From G963663735 sp963663735 (lineage in GTDB: Bacteria > Acidobacteriota > UBA6911 > RPQK01 > JAPXNP01): 64,000 bases of DNA. Where the stretch lies: contig CAXXHN010000002.1 in the NCBI GenBank assembly GCA_963663735.2, positions 1 through 64,000 of the forward strand. Direction: 5' to 3'. The position numbers were made by a program, and so were the translations under genes. This document shows positions 25,950 through 35,690 of this stretch, piece after piece (within the stretch, counting starts at the first letter, position 1; each line of letters opens with the position of its first letter). Under the pieces are notes generated by a model that searched no databases, was not told where the DNA came from, and was given only the letters and a program-made list of their open reading frames with translations.

Positions 25950-26716
25950 CTACCAGTTCCAGTTCGTATCCCTGGCCGGCCTTACCTGCAGTTCAACATT
26001 GATATACAGGATGGTGTCTGAATTCATGCCGTAGGGACCCTGTATAACTTCCTCTCCCTTGTTATTGAATGCCAGGGAACAGCCGATACAGTTCCAGCCT
26101 TTCCATTCCCCGTCATCAATTGTTCCAACATTGCTTACCCTTATAACCCACACTTTGAATATCCTGCAGATGGGTTCATACGCATTTTGCCAGGTAGTCC
26201 TGTAGGGATCAGTTTCATAATCATGATCAAGGGGCATTGCCCAGGCGGAAGGAGACAGGATTATGTAGGCCCCCATGTAACCCAGCGATTTTGACAACGT
26301 GTACTCTACGGCGTTGGCATCGGCACAGATCAGTCGTCCCAGTGTGCCACGTTCAGTCGATAATCAAGTGTCTCGGGCAACAGGGCTATTTTTGCCCTGT
26401 TTTCTGAAGCCTCTCTGATCTTTTTTGCCGCAATAGACAGGTTAAGTTCAGGCTGTCCGCCTTCGACATTTGGCAAGCTTATAGCTTCGCATCTGTGATG
26501 AAAGACTCCCCGGTTTCTCTGCTGTTGCCGCATGAAATCATGAATATGAGAATAATCAAAATTGATACTGGCCGGTACTTTTTTTAACCTGCCAGATTTT
26601 ATCCTGCCGGCAAAGGTAAAAAAGAACCTTGCCGGATTGAGGACGGTCGCCCCGGAGTCGCGCCAAAGAGTTTTTGCATTAATCTTCGCAGTTGTCGTAA
26701 TTGTTCTACATTCGCT
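25950..26716 (-). pseudogene. Carbon-nitrogen hydrolase (nitrilase superfamily) remnant
   Basis: A broken gene, read from right to left. The 5' remnant (about 26716 down to 26330) has no start codon in frame. It contains the nitrilase strand and catalytic glutamate in NRAKIALLPETLD, then stops after LNVAHWDD. The 3' remnant, in another frame, resumes with GRLICADANAVEY, which holds the catalytic cysteine (ICAD). It continues with MGAYIILSPSAWAMP, GWNCIGCSLAFNNKGEE and IQGPYGMNSDTILY, all typical of the family. Between the glutamate and cysteine segments roughly 100 residues, including the catalytic lysine region, are missing, so this is an internal deletion plus frameshift and not only a sequencing slip. 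Its head faces the start of the next S9 gene. Confidence 0.75.
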
Positions 26717-26751
26717 TTACAGACTGGAAATACTTGAGTAAGAATATAGAG

Positions 26752-28767
26752 ATGAAGAAGATTGCCTCTATCCTTGCCGTTTATTTATCAGTATGCACAT
26801 TTATTTATGGAGAAGGCATTAAAATGCCGCTCCGCGATGTGTTTGAAATAAATTCCGTATCTTCTCCTGAACTTTCACCACACGCCCGTAAGGTCCTCTA
26901 TTTGGTTGAAGAAACCGACTGGGAAGAGAATGTCTATCGCCGTCAGGCCTGGCTTGCTGAAACCAAAACGGGGGAGAAGAAACAACTGACCTTTGACAAG
27001 AATGGGGTAGGTTCACTGGGATGGAGCCCAGACGAAAAATATATCAGTTTTACCGCCAGCCGCGGAAAAGATGCAAAGACACAGGTCTGGATTATGCCCG
27101 CGGACGGGGGAGAAGCCAGGGTGGTTACTGCTTCACCGACAGGAGTGAAATCCTATCGATGGTGCCCGATGAGTCTGGCAATTGCCTATACTGACACCGA
27201 TGATCTGGAAAAAGAGCGGAAAAAAAGGGAAGAGGTTTATGGCGCTTTTGAGTTATTTGAAGAAGAGCTTAATCCAAACCGTCTTAGGGTCCAGAAAATT
27301 GAAGGTGGGGATCCGGTGACCCTCGTATCCAGGGATGAACTGCACGTAGGAGGGTTTGAATGGAAGCCTGATGGAACGGCCATTGCTTTTTCAGCCTCTC
27401 CTATAGCACTGCTTAAGTCCTCAATTGATTCCGATATTTTTACAGTTGATGTAAAAACGAAAAAGATTAGTCACCTGGTGAAGCAACCTGGGCCCGATTC
27501 GTCTCCGATCTGGAGTCCGGATGGCAAGAAGATTGCCTTTTTAACCTCTGCGGGAAAACTTGAAAAATCTTATTTTCTGAATACCATGATCGCTGTTATC
27601 CCGTCTGCAGGAGGGGAAATAAGAATAATTAATCCTGATTTTGACGAGGATGCATCCCTGCTGCGATGGTTTGACCGGGGTATCTATTTCAGCTCCATGA
27701 CCGGAGTTGGATCTCACCTGTTCAGCTCGACGGAAGAGGGAGAAATAAAGCAGTTGACCAAGGGGCCATTAAGCAATAATTCTTCTTTCAGTTTTTGCGT
27801 GGAAGGTCGAAATGCTGCTTTCCTTTGCTCCGATGCCGAAAACTTTACGGAAGTTTGCTTCAGCAGCCTGGAGGAGTATTCTCCAGTTAAATTGACTAAT
27901 TACGGGGAACAGCTTAAATCTTATGAACTGGCTGGAAAGGAAATGGTTACATGGAAGAGCCAGGACGGAACAGAGATCAATGGAGTTCTGATTACACCTG
28001 CCGACTTTGATCCATCACTTAAATATCCCCTGTTTGTAGTAATCCACGGCGGCCCGACCGGAGTTTCCCGACCTTCGAAATTTATCAGGAACAACCGATA
28101 CTATCCGATTGAGCAGTTCTGTGCCAGGGGCGCAGTTGTACTTATGCCCAATTACCGGGGTTCAGCCGGTTTTGGAGAGGCGTTCAGGTCCCTTAATTAC
28201 AGGAACCTGGGAGTGGGAGACTACCAGGATGTGATCAGCGGAGTTGATTCACTGATTGAAAAAGGATTCGTGGATCCTGAAAAGGTTTGCTCCATGGGAT
28301 GGAGCCAGGGCGGGTATATCAGTGCTTTTATCACCACATTCTCAGACCGTTTCCGGGCTGTAAGTGTCGGTGCCGGAATAAGTGACTGGGTGGATTACTA
28401 CTATCGCACCGACATCACTCCTTTCTGTCCCCAGTACCTGGGTGCGACTCCCTGGGATGACCCTGAGATATATTCCAGGACCAGCCCGATGACCTACATT
28501 AAAACTGCCCAGACTCCCACCTTGATCCAACATGGTTCTGATGACGCAAGAGTTCCCATCAATAATGCCTACAAGCTTTACCGGGGACTTCAGGACAGGG
28601 GGGTCCCGGTAAAATTTGTGATTTACAAAGGATTCGGCCACGGTATCAGTAAACCAAAGGAGCAGCTGGCCGTGTTGACCCATAACTGGCAATGGTTCAG
28701 CCATTGGGTATGGGGAGATGAAATGGGAGAAGCGCTGCTGGATCCTTTATGGGAGGAGAAGGAATAA
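26752..28767 (+). CDS. Exported S9 family peptidase
   Basis: A 671-residue serine peptidase of the prolyl oligopeptidase family (acylaminoacyl-peptidase/dipeptidyl-peptidase type), normal length. The ATG at 26752 gives a signal peptide (MKKIASILAVYLSVCTFIYG). The N-terminal beta-propeller carries WSPDEKYISFTASRG and SPIWSPDGKKIAFLTS blades. The hydrolase domain has the oxyanion segment FVVIHGGPTGVSRPS, the nucleophile in SMGWSQGGYISAF, the acid in IQHGSDDARVPINNAYKL and the histidine in KGFGHGISKPKEQ. It is the second S9 gene within 6 kb. The two share fold and catalytic motifs, but their lengths and catalytic-motif context differ, so a recent duplication is unlikely. Confidence 0.93.
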   Translation: MKKIASILAVYLSVCTFIYGEGIKMPLRDVFEINSVSSPELSPHARKVLYLVEETDWEENVYRRQAWLAETKTGEKKQLTFDKNGVGSLGWSPDEKYISFTASRGKDAKTQVWIMPADGGEARVVTASPTGVKSYRWCPMSLAIAYTDTDDLEKERKKREEVYGAFELFEEELNPNRLRVQKIEGGDPVTLVSRDELHVGGFEWKPDGTAIAFSASPIALLKSSIDSDIFTVDVKTKKISHLVKQPGPDSSPIWSPDGKKIAFLTSAGKLEKSYFLNTMIAVIPSAGGEIRIINPDFDEDASLLRWFDRGIYFSSMTGVGSHLFSSTEEGEIKQLTKGPLSNNSSFSFCVEGRNAAFLCSDAENFTEVCFSSLEEYSPVKLTNYGEQLKSYELAGKEMVTWKSQDGTEINGVLITPADFDPSLKYPLFVVIHGGPTGVSRPSKFIRNNRYYPIEQFCARGAVVLMPNYRGSAGFGEAFRSLNYRNLGVGDYQDVISGVDSLIEKGFVDPEKVCSMGWSQGGYISAFITTFSDRFRAVSVGAGISDWVDYYYRTDITPFCPQYLGATPWDDPEIYSRTSPMTYIKTAQTPTLIQHGSDDARVPINNAYKLYRGLQDRGVPVKFVIYKGFGHGISKPKEQLAVLTHNWQWFSHWVWGDEMGEALLDPLWEEKE

Positions 28768-28835
28768 GTGAACGGATTTTCCAGGCCATGCCGGAGCTTA
28801 AGGACGTTCGATCAAATGTAATAAAATGGTGATAT

Positions 28836-29558
28836 ATGAAAATCCATGCTCAAAAATATTTTTGTCTGCTACTGGTTGGGCTCTGGACAGTATCCTGTTC
28901 CTCACTTGAGATTAACCGGGGGGCGAAAGATAGCGGAGAACTTCCCTACATTCCGGTAATGGTGGATTCAGGCCCTTCAGTTTCGGTGAATGGTGAGGTA
29001 GTGGAAGATGAAGAAATAGAAATTCAGGCCGCCTTGCAGGAGCAGGAGGTCATGGATGAATTTGTAAGGAAATACCACGCTGTTCCTGGTGAAGGTTTCT
29101 GGCAGCATTCCTTTGAGGGAGAAATCCCTATGGATCAACTGCTGAAATGGACGGTTTACAGGGTGGTTTGGTCGCGTCTGGCACAGGAAATGGCAGTCGA
29201 GTACGGGCTTCGTTCTTCCACAGGGCTTGAGGACAAAAAAGAAAAACTCCGGGAGGAAAATAAGCGGAGGCTGGAACTGAAGAATAAAGGGGAGGAGATA
29301 TTCGGCCCTGATCAGTATTCTCTTAAGGATTTTTATCAGCTTGATGAACAGTCGCTGGAGCTTGCCCTCATTCAGATTCTGGAAAGCAAGGAGATCCTCC
29401 GTGATGAAGGCAGAGGAAGGGACCGCCGTATTTACAGGATTGACCGAATGAAAATGGCCTTCCGGCAACTGATTGAAGATAAGATGAAGTCCTGCGAGGT
29501 AAAGGTCAATGAGGCCTCTTTGAAGGAGTTGATTTCTCCTGAACTTCCTTCCCGGTAA
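28836..29558 (+). CDS. Lipoprotein of unknown function
   Basis: A 240-residue lipoprotein: the signal MKIHAQKYFCLLLVGLWTVS ends at a lipobox-like VSC. After a short linker the segment GPSVSVNGEVVEDEEIEIQA resembles the start of SurA/PpiC-type periplasmic folding helpers. However, there is no visible rotamase domain, and the rest is charged and helical (LEDKKEKLREENKRRLELKN). It may be a chaperone-like N-domain only. I cannot assign a family with confidence. It follows the S9 peptidase by 68 bases on the same strand. Confidence 0.65.
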   Translation: MKIHAQKYFCLLLVGLWTVSCSSLEINRGAKDSGELPYIPVMVDSGPSVSVNGEVVEDEEIEIQAALQEQEVMDEFVRKYHAVPGEGFWQHSFEGEIPMDQLLKWTVYRVVWSRLAQEMAVEYGLRSSTGLEDKKEKLREENKRRLELKNKGEEIFGPDQYSLKDFYQLDEQSLELALIQILESKEILRDEGRGRDRRIYRIDRMKMAFRQLIEDKMKSCEVKVNEASLKELISPELPSR

Positions 29559-29575
29559 AACTTTACGGAGGTGCT

Positions 29576-29601
29576 CTGGAAAATTAAGTATAATTTTCCA
29601 G
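29576..29601 (+). terminator. Perfect 11-bp hairpin after the lipoprotein gene
   Basis: CTGGAAAATTA (29576-29586) and TAATTTTCCAG (29591-29601) pair without mismatch around an AGTA loop, 17 bases after a stop codon. No T-run follows, but position and strength suggest a 3'-end or stability element. Confidence 0.45.
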
Positions 29602-29767
29602 ACGAGTGATTAGCTGGCAGCAGGCCGGGTATGTTTTGCCCGTGGAACTGGGATGTAATGTGAATCCGCAGCCATTTGCCGGGATTATTCAAGCATATAC
29701 AGCCCCAGACAATGAGAGATCAGGGATAGTTGAAATCAGAGGATATCATCCAAATTAGGAATTGATT

Positions 29768-30337
29768 ATGTTTAAGAATATTTTTGTAATAGTTTTTTGC
29801 ATGACAGTATTTGTTTCCTGCAGCCCAGACCAGGGTGCCGAAACTCCTGAAGTAATGGGTACACAAGTTGATGTCGTACCAAATCTGGTTCCCCAGGATT
29901 TGCTGGATAACCCGGAACAGTATGTAGGACAGACAGTGACCCTGACTGGTACCGTACAGCATGTGTGTGAAGTTACGGGGAAAAGAATGTTTCTTTCAGG
30001 CCAGGACAATCCTGAAAAAACCTTCAAGGTTACAGCAGGAAGGGGAATTGGGGAATTCCCCATAGCTTTGAATGGCAGTGATGTGACAGCCAGGGGAGTA
30101 GTCAGGGTTCAGAAGATAGACCAGGCCTACCTGGATAACTGGGAAACAGAACTGAACACGGGAGTAAAACCGGAAGCCGCTCATCAAGGTCATGGTTCGG
30201 AAGGTGAAGAACATGATTCCGCGGAAGAGGGAGCCCGCTCTCAATTGAACAATATGCGTGAGGCCCTTGCCAAAAGCGGCAAAGATCAGTTACTGTTTTA
30301 TTCCCTGGAAGCCACAGATTATTCAGAGAAAATCTAG
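29768..30337 (+). CDS. Lipoprotein with an OB-fold-like domain
   Basis: A 189-residue lipoprotein. The signal MFKNIFVIVFCMTVFVS ends in a VSC lipobox. Residues about 40-125 have the pattern NPEQYVGQTVTLTGTVQHVC, KRMFLSGQDNPEKTFKVTAG and VTARGVVRVQKIDQAYLD, typical of small exported OB-fold domains with a conserved CxxxGxR-like stretch (VCEVTGKR). A histidine- and acid-rich linker (HQGHGSEGEEHDSAEE) follows and might bind metal. The ATG at 29768 is preceded by AGGA; a TTG six bases upstream is an alternative. The function is not known to me. It is followed by a good terminator. Confidence 0.65.
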   Translation: MFKNIFVIVFCMTVFVSCSPDQGAETPEVMGTQVDVVPNLVPQDLLDNPEQYVGQTVTLTGTVQHVCEVTGKRMFLSGQDNPEKTFKVTAGRGIGEFPIALNGSDVTARGVVRVQKIDQAYLDNWETELNTGVKPEAAHQGHGSEGEEHDSAEEGARSQLNNMREALAKSGKDQLLFYSLEATDYSEKI

Positions 30338-30388
30338 TGCTGACATGTGTTAGCCTGGTAAAGGCATCAGCCTCAAATTGTTAATATC

Positions 30389-30417
30389 CCGCACCCTCCG
30401 CCTTGGGTGCGGTTTTT
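30389..30417 (+). terminator. Rho-independent terminator
   Basis: CCGCACCC (30389-30396) and GGGTGCGG (30405-30412) form a perfect 8-bp GC-rich stem with an 8-base loop, followed directly by TTTTT. It is the clearest intrinsic terminator in the window and ends the transcript of the OB-fold lipoprotein gene. Confidence 0.9.
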
Positions 30418-30434
30418 GATATGGAAGTAGCTTT

Positions 30435-30992
30435 TTGCGAATTAACTGGTATAAATTAAACAGATCCCTGCATCGGGACCTGGGGTACTTTTTTTTCGGA
30501 ATGATAATTATTTATGCCCTTTCCGGTATTGGCATGAACCACCTCGACGATTGGAATCCCAGGTACACTGTGGAGACAAGAGAGGCAGCCTGGGATGGAC
30601 CAGATCTCCTGAATCCGATGGACGAGGATCAGGTTTTAGCTGTCCTGGACCAGTTCGGGGAGAGGGAAGGTTATAAGAAACACTATTCCTCCGATCCGGG
30701 AAAAGTGAAGGTTTTCATTAAAAACGGAACGGTGATGATTGACCTGAATTCGGGCTTATGCAAGCTTGAGAAGCTGAACCGAAGGCCCTTGTTTTTTCAG
30801 TTGACCTTCCTGCACTATAACCCCAAACATTTCTGGACCTGGTTTTCGGACCTGTTTGCTGCCTCACTTATGCTTATTGCCATTACCGGGCTTTTCCTTC
30901 TTAATGGGAAAAGAGGGCTGGCAGGAAGAGGCGGAATCCTGACCGGAATCGGAATCCTGATACCACTGGTGCTTTTAATTCTCTATCTGTAA
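30435..30992 (+). CDS. PepSY-associated membrane protein
   Basis: A 185-residue membrane protein of the PepSY-TM type. It opens WYKLNRSLHRDLGYFFFGMI with a first helix (YFFFGMIIIYALSGIGMNHL) whose R-x-LHRDLG pattern is characteristic. The periplasmic part carries a PepSY-like segment (EDQVLAVLDQFGEREGYK and GKVKVFIKNGTVMIDLNSG). Two more helices near the end follow LTFLHYNPKHFWTWFSDLFA. Conserved histidines in these proteins may bind heme or metal. The start is TTG at 30435 with GGAAG upstream; no ATG fits. It follows the terminator by 18 bases and so should have its own promoter. Confidence 0.82.
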   Translation: MRINWYKLNRSLHRDLGYFFFGMIIIYALSGIGMNHLDDWNPRYTVETREAAWDGPDLLNPMDEDQVLAVLDQFGEREGYKKHYSSDPGKVKVFIKNGTVMIDLNSGLCKLEKLNRRPLFFQLTFLHYNPKHFWTWFSDLFAASLMLIAITGLFLLNGKRGLAGRGGILTGIGILIPLVLLILYL

Positions 30993-31318
30993 GCCTTGGT
31001 TGTGGATTTTATGCCGCTGAATCAATGTGAGGTAGAAGCAGGAGAGAATACAGGCTCAGTTTACGATACCGATGGTCATTTTGCCGGGATTAAGCATAAT
31101 GTTAGCCACTATTATCACACTGGTACTGGTGCTCCGACCCTTTACATAATCGAGGCTGGCTTGGGACACTTCCTCCGTCACTAATAAACCCCTTTCTCCA
31201 GGATTGAGCATGAGATTTTACCTCCTGTTTTCACTCCGGGGCGGAATTATTCCACCCCAAAGGTACGATAATCAATCCTGCGGTCCCTTGAGGATATCAC
31301 CTGGCAGCAAGTGTGGGC
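30993..31318. other. Convergent intergenic region with a hairpin
   Basis: This 326-base spacer lies between the PepSY protein gene and the convergent rhamnosidase gene. At 31238-31258 GGGG and CCCC, then GGAA and TTCC after one mismatch, make a compact hairpin with a TTA loop, a possible bidirectional terminator. A 62-codon frame at 30996-31184 has no ribosome site and I do not call it. Confidence 0.45.
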
Positions 31319-33973
31319 TTAAAGAGTCCATTCAATCATGTGTCGCCCGCTTTCCAGGATAAGCGCCCCGGGGGCTGCTGGTGCTCCATTGACTGAGACA
31401 GCTGAGGTATCAACTGGAATAACTACTTCGGCCTCAGTCCCAACCGGCACATAGGTTTCGATCCGCACAATCCCCTCTCTTTTTTCCCAGCTGACCAGGA
31501 TTCTGCCATAGGGAGTTTCCTTTTCGGTTTTTGCCCAGGTCATTTCTTGCGGCATCTGGGGATCAATCAGGAATTTTTTGTAACCCGGAAATCCATACAG
31601 GGGCCTGATGGCACCCGGCGCCTGGTAGAACCAGGAACCGATGCCATTAAAACAGTTGTGGATCCTGCTTCGTTCACCGTTCCAGTGCTCCCAGGTAGTG
31701 GTGGCACCATTCTCCAACATATGGAGGTATCCTGGATACCCCGGGGTTTTCAGCATGGAGTACATCAGGTCGGCAGAATGGCTGGTTATGGCCCATTCTG
31801 TCATTACCGGAACACCTACCAAGCCCGTTGCCAGGTGCCCGCTGTTTTTTTCAGATATATTTTTGCGCAGGTTATCCGTAACCTCGGATTCCAGTTCCTC
31901 AGGAACAATGCCGGCAATCAGCGGGAATGCCAGTTCTGTCTGGTCTCCGTCAGCGTAGATGCCCTGGTCTTCATGGTAATAAGTCTGGTGAACGAGGATT
32001 TTCAGTTTTTCTTTTTCAGCCCTGTATCCGGCAGCATCTGCTTCCTTACCCAGTACCGAAGCGATTTTTTCCATGGTATCCAGGCAGACAACGATATAAC
32101 AATTGGCAATCAGGCCTATGGATTCAGGATTTTTATCGTCTATTCCATCCGGTGAAGCCCAGTCCCCCAGGTACCAGGCCCGGTAATCGGTTTCGGGCCA
32201 GGGTGTAAGCAATCCTTCCGGTGAATATTTATCTACATACCCCAGCCACTTTTTCATCACTGGGTAATTGTTTTCCAGGACTTCCAGGTCCTGGTAATTT
32301 TTATAAGTATTCCAGGAAGCAGTGATTATAAAACCGCACCAGTAAGGTCCTCCTCCAGCCGGATAAGGATTCGGCGCGGTGTGGGGCATTCCACCATCAG
32401 GCCTGACACAGTCAGCCCAGTGGTCCAGCCATGTTGAGTATAAAGGGCCCAGATTGAACATGGTCTGTGCGGTCGGGGTTGAGGCATTGCCGTCCCCCCC
32501 GTATCCCAGGCGTTCAATCTGGGGGCAGTCCACCAGGTACCCCCCCAGGGAAAGACAGCGCAGGGTATAGAGAATCATGTCATGAATCCTGTTCATATCC
32601 TGGTCGGAGCTCTTAAAAGAAGAGGAAATTTTGTAATCTGTATGGATCAGGTAGGCCTTTACTGAATCCATTGCCGGCTTTTCACGCAGGCCTTTTATTG
32701 TCATATAGCGAAAACCGTGATAATTAAAGCGGTTGCGGAATGACTGTCTTTCCTTTGGGCCTGCTATATAAATATCCTGCTGATTGTGGATTTTCAGTGA
32801 TCCATCTTCAAGAAAGAAATCAGCAAACTCCATTGTGATTTCCTGCCCGGTTTTCACTCCGCTGAAATTGATCTCTACCCAGCCAGTAAGATTTTTGCCA
32901 AAATCAACCAGCCAGGTGTTTTTACCCTTGAATTCCCGGACCTCTACAGGCAGGATTGTTTCCCTGATCCGGTTCAGTTCCGCTTTCTGCGGTACCGACA
33001 GCCTTTCGGGAATGGTAACTAATGCGGCATCGGGCCAGCTGCTGTCGTCCAACTCAGGGGATGCGAACTCATCAATGGCTTTTCTGGCATCTACTTTTTC
33101 TCCGCCATATTGGCCGGAATGCCAGGTTCCTATTCTTGTGATTTCACTGGGACGGGCTTTCCATCCTGTTCCGGTGGATACTATGGTGTCCCACTGCCCC
33201 GAGTTCTGCATCTCCAGTTGGGCTTTGACAAGTGGACCGGGGTAGTCTACCCCTGGAAGTCCATCGTGGAACCAGCCTTCACCCAGCCATATTGCCAGAG
33301 TGTTAGGCCCTTCTTTCAGGAGAGATGATACGTCATAGGTAATAATGAATGTTCTTTTGTCCATCTGGGAAACCGCAGGTGTCAGAACCGAATCATCAAC
33401 CTTCTGGTTATTGATATAGGCTTCATGATATCCCAGGGAATTAACATGCAGAAAGGCTTTGCCGGTAAGTCCGACAACCTTAAAATTTTTCCGCAGCTGG
33501 GGAAAATCAGGATTTCCGTCCGCGGTGGAAAGTCCGATATATTCAGCCTGCCAGTCTTCTTTCTCAAGGAGACCTACCGAAAATCTGGCGGCACTGCTCC
33601 ATTCTGAAGGGGTTCCATTTTCATCCCAGGTGCGGACCCTCCAGTAGACCAGGCTTCTTGAGGACAAAGTGGAACCGTGCCAGCGAATCATGATGCTTTC
33701 TTCAGATTCAACTATTCCGGTGTCCCATAGGTCACCAGTTCCATCGTCCAGCAGGACCGGACTGGAGGCGGCCATGATCTGGTAAGCCGTCTGCCTGGCG
33801 CCATTTATTTCCGAACCATTTTTCCAGCTTAAACGGGGTGCTGTAGTGCCTATTCCCAGCGGATCGGCAAGGTTTTCACAAAGGAGGTCACCCGGGATCA
33901 GGTTCGCTTGACGGTCTGCCCTGCACCCGGTCAAAAAGAATAATATTATGAGAAACACATTTTTTCTGATCAT
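31319..33973 (-). CDS. Alpha-L-rhamnosidase, glycoside hydrolase family 78, lipoprotein
   Basis: An 884-residue exported enzyme that removes terminal L-rhamnose from glycosides. MIRKNVFLIILFFLTGC is a lipoprotein signal; the ATG at 33973 fits it better than a GTG 15 bases upstream. The N-terminal beta domains show LGIGTTAPRLSWKNGS and WRVRTWDENGTPSEWSSAAR. The middle reads WLVDFGKNLTGWVEINFSG and FNYHGFRYMTIKGL. The (alpha/alpha)6 catalytic barrel holds CPQIERLGYGGDGNASTPT, with acidic residues (E and D) at the expected catalytic place, and ATTTWEHWNGERSRIHNCFN. The architecture is complete for GH78. It suggests use of rhamnose-containing plant or microbial polysaccharide. Confidence 0.94.
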   Translation of the reverse strand: MIRKNVFLIILFFLTGCRADRQANLIPGDLLCENLADPLGIGTTAPRLSWKNGSEINGARQTAYQIMAASSPVLLDDGTGDLWDTGIVESEESIMIRWHGSTLSSRSLVYWRVRTWDENGTPSEWSSAARFSVGLLEKEDWQAEYIGLSTADGNPDFPQLRKNFKVVGLTGKAFLHVNSLGYHEAYINNQKVDDSVLTPAVSQMDKRTFIITYDVSSLLKEGPNTLAIWLGEGWFHDGLPGVDYPGPLVKAQLEMQNSGQWDTIVSTGTGWKARPSEITRIGTWHSGQYGGEKVDARKAIDEFASPELDDSSWPDAALVTIPERLSVPQKAELNRIRETILPVEVREFKGKNTWLVDFGKNLTGWVEINFSGVKTGQEITMEFADFFLEDGSLKIHNQQDIYIAGPKERQSFRNRFNYHGFRYMTIKGLREKPAMDSVKAYLIHTDYKISSSFKSSDQDMNRIHDMILYTLRCLSLGGYLVDCPQIERLGYGGDGNASTPTAQTMFNLGPLYSTWLDHWADCVRPDGGMPHTAPNPYPAGGGPYWCGFIITASWNTYKNYQDLEVLENNYPVMKKWLGYVDKYSPEGLLTPWPETDYRAWYLGDWASPDGIDDKNPESIGLIANCYIVVCLDTMEKIASVLGKEADAAGYRAEKEKLKILVHQTYYHEDQGIYADGDQTELAFPLIAGIVPEELESEVTDNLRKNISEKNSGHLATGLVGVPVMTEWAITSHSADLMYSMLKTPGYPGYLHMLENGATTTWEHWNGERSRIHNCFNGIGSWFYQAPGAIRPLYGFPGYKKFLIDPQMPQEMTWAKTEKETPYGRILVSWEKREGIVRIETYVPVGTEAEVVIPVDTSAVSVNGAPAAPGALILESGRHMIEWTL

Positions 33974-34158
33974 TATTTCTATGATCACTCCCCGCCCGGA
34001 CTAATGCAACCAGATAAGGGAAAAAAGTGGGGGAGGGGTGCCCTCTGCTTGAAAAACTGCTTTAATCGAAAAATTAAAGGCGTATTATGAGACCTGGGAA
34101 GCAGGGGAAGAAGGACTTCCCCGATGACTGACAGCAATGGCAGCAGGAGGAGAATATC

Positions 34159-35640
34159 ATGGGCGAAGAAATTACTGAATCCGTTAAATCCTTTTTAAAG
34201 CAGGACCCTATCCCTCACTTCATTGGAGGCAATTGGGACAAAGGGGCCAAAGGTGAAGTATGGGATGTGCTGAATCCATCCGACAGTTCATTACTGGCCA
34301 GGGTTGCCCTGGGTTCGCCGGCGGATATTGATGCCGCCGTGAAAGCAGCCCAGGAAGCTTTCGGAAGCTGGTCCAGAATGGACCCAAATAAGCGGGCGAT
34401 ACTGCTGCATCGGCTGGCTGATTTGATGGAGAGAGATTTCAATACACTGGCCCAGCTGGAGAGCCTTGATGTAGGGAAAGCAATCGTCAATGCCGAAGGT
34501 TTTGATATTCCTTTCGGGATCGAATGGGTCCGCTATTTTGCTGACCTGGCACCCAGGACAGTCTACAGTGTTCCCTTGCCCGTGAAAAATATTGAAGCCA
34601 GATCCATTAAGGTGCCTTTTGGTGTCTGCGGATTCATTTTCCCCTGGAATTTTCCTTTTGACCTTTTCCATTGGGGTGTGATGCCGGCCCTTGCTGCCGG
34701 AAACACGGTTGTTGTCAAGCCCTCGGAACTGACACCCCTGACTTCTCTTTATGTCGCCGGGCTTGCTGAAGAGGCAGGTTTCCCGGCAGGTGTGATAAAT
34801 GTAGTAGTCGGCACCGGCCCTGTAGTCGGTGAAGCCTTAACCAATCACCCCCAGGTCAGGAGGATGTCATTTACCGGATCACCCGGAGTAGGGAAAATTG
34901 TCGGAAGGAGCTGCGGAGAACGCCTGATTCCATGCAAACTGGAGCTCGGCGGAAAAGGCGCGGCCGTGGTATTCGATGACACCGATGTAGAGAAAACTGC
35001 AGCCGGCCTGGTTGGAGCCATAACCTTGAATACCGGGCAGGTCTGCTGTACCGCTACCCGCTGGATAATTCATGAGAAGATTTATGCCGATTTTGTTGCC
35101 CAGGTAAAAGCTGCTCTGGTGAAGGTTAAGATCGGGCCCGGGATCAACCCCGCGACCGAGATGGGGCCAGTGGTCAGCCAGGCCCAGCAGGACCGGATTC
35201 TCGGATACTTTGACAAGGGAATCAAACAGGGGGCCAGGGTACTCCTGGGAGGAGGGCTGACCGAAGTTCCTGGTGTTTCTGGTGGGTACTATGTCAAGCC
35301 GCATCTACTGGAGGGGGAACCGGGCAATATCTGTTTTAAGGAGGAGATTTTCGGGCCAACCGCTTTCCTCACAAAATTCAGGGAAGAGAAAGAGGCAGTA
35401 CAGCAGGTAAACAGCCTGGCCTACGGGCTGGCCAACAGTGTCTGGACCGCGGACTTGCGGCGCGCGGAACGGGTGGCAGAACAGATGATTTCAGGCAATA
35501 GCTGGATCAATGCCCATAATGTTTTTGCATACGGCCTTCCCTATGGGGGATGCAACCTGAGCGGAGTAGGCGGCGGTGTAAATTCACCTGAAACCTTCCA
35601 GGACTACTTGCGCAGCCAGACCATTGCCAGGCCTCTCTGA
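34159..35640 (+). CDS. NAD(P)-dependent aldehyde dehydrogenase
   Basis: A 493-residue enzyme that oxidises an aldehyde to a carboxylate. The cofactor domain has FIFPWNFPFDLFHWGVMPAL, NTVVVKPSELTPLTSLYVAG and FTGSPGVGKIVG. The catalytic glutamate lies in CKLELGGKGAAVVFDDTDVE and the nucleophilic cysteine in LNTGQVCCTATRWI (two adjacent cysteines near residue 296). CFKEEIFGPTAFLTKFREEK and the C-terminal PYGGCNLSGVGGG are family-typical. Its partner may be the enolase-superfamily gene 50 bases downstream, which would fit oxidation and dehydration of a sugar-derived acid. The rhamnosidase gene is divergent from it. The actual aldehyde is unknown. Confidence 0.93.
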   Translation: MGEEITESVKSFLKQDPIPHFIGGNWDKGAKGEVWDVLNPSDSSLLARVALGSPADIDAAVKAAQEAFGSWSRMDPNKRAILLHRLADLMERDFNTLAQLESLDVGKAIVNAEGFDIPFGIEWVRYFADLAPRTVYSVPLPVKNIEARSIKVPFGVCGFIFPWNFPFDLFHWGVMPALAAGNTVVVKPSELTPLTSLYVAGLAEEAGFPAGVINVVVGTGPVVGEALTNHPQVRRMSFTGSPGVGKIVGRSCGERLIPCKLELGGKGAAVVFDDTDVEKTAAGLVGAITLNTGQVCCTATRWIIHEKIYADFVAQVKAALVKVKIGPGINPATEMGPVVSQAQQDRILGYFDKGIKQGARVLLGGGLTEVPGVSGGYYVKPHLLEGEPGNICFKEEIFGPTAFLTKFREEKEAVQQVNSLAYGLANSVWTADLRRAERVAEQMISGNSWINAHNVFAYGLPYGGCNLSGVGGGVNSPETFQDYLRSQTIARPL

Positions 35641-35690
35641 AAATGAGGCAACACCGGATCATTTTGTGAAATTGCAGAGAAAAACGTTTT

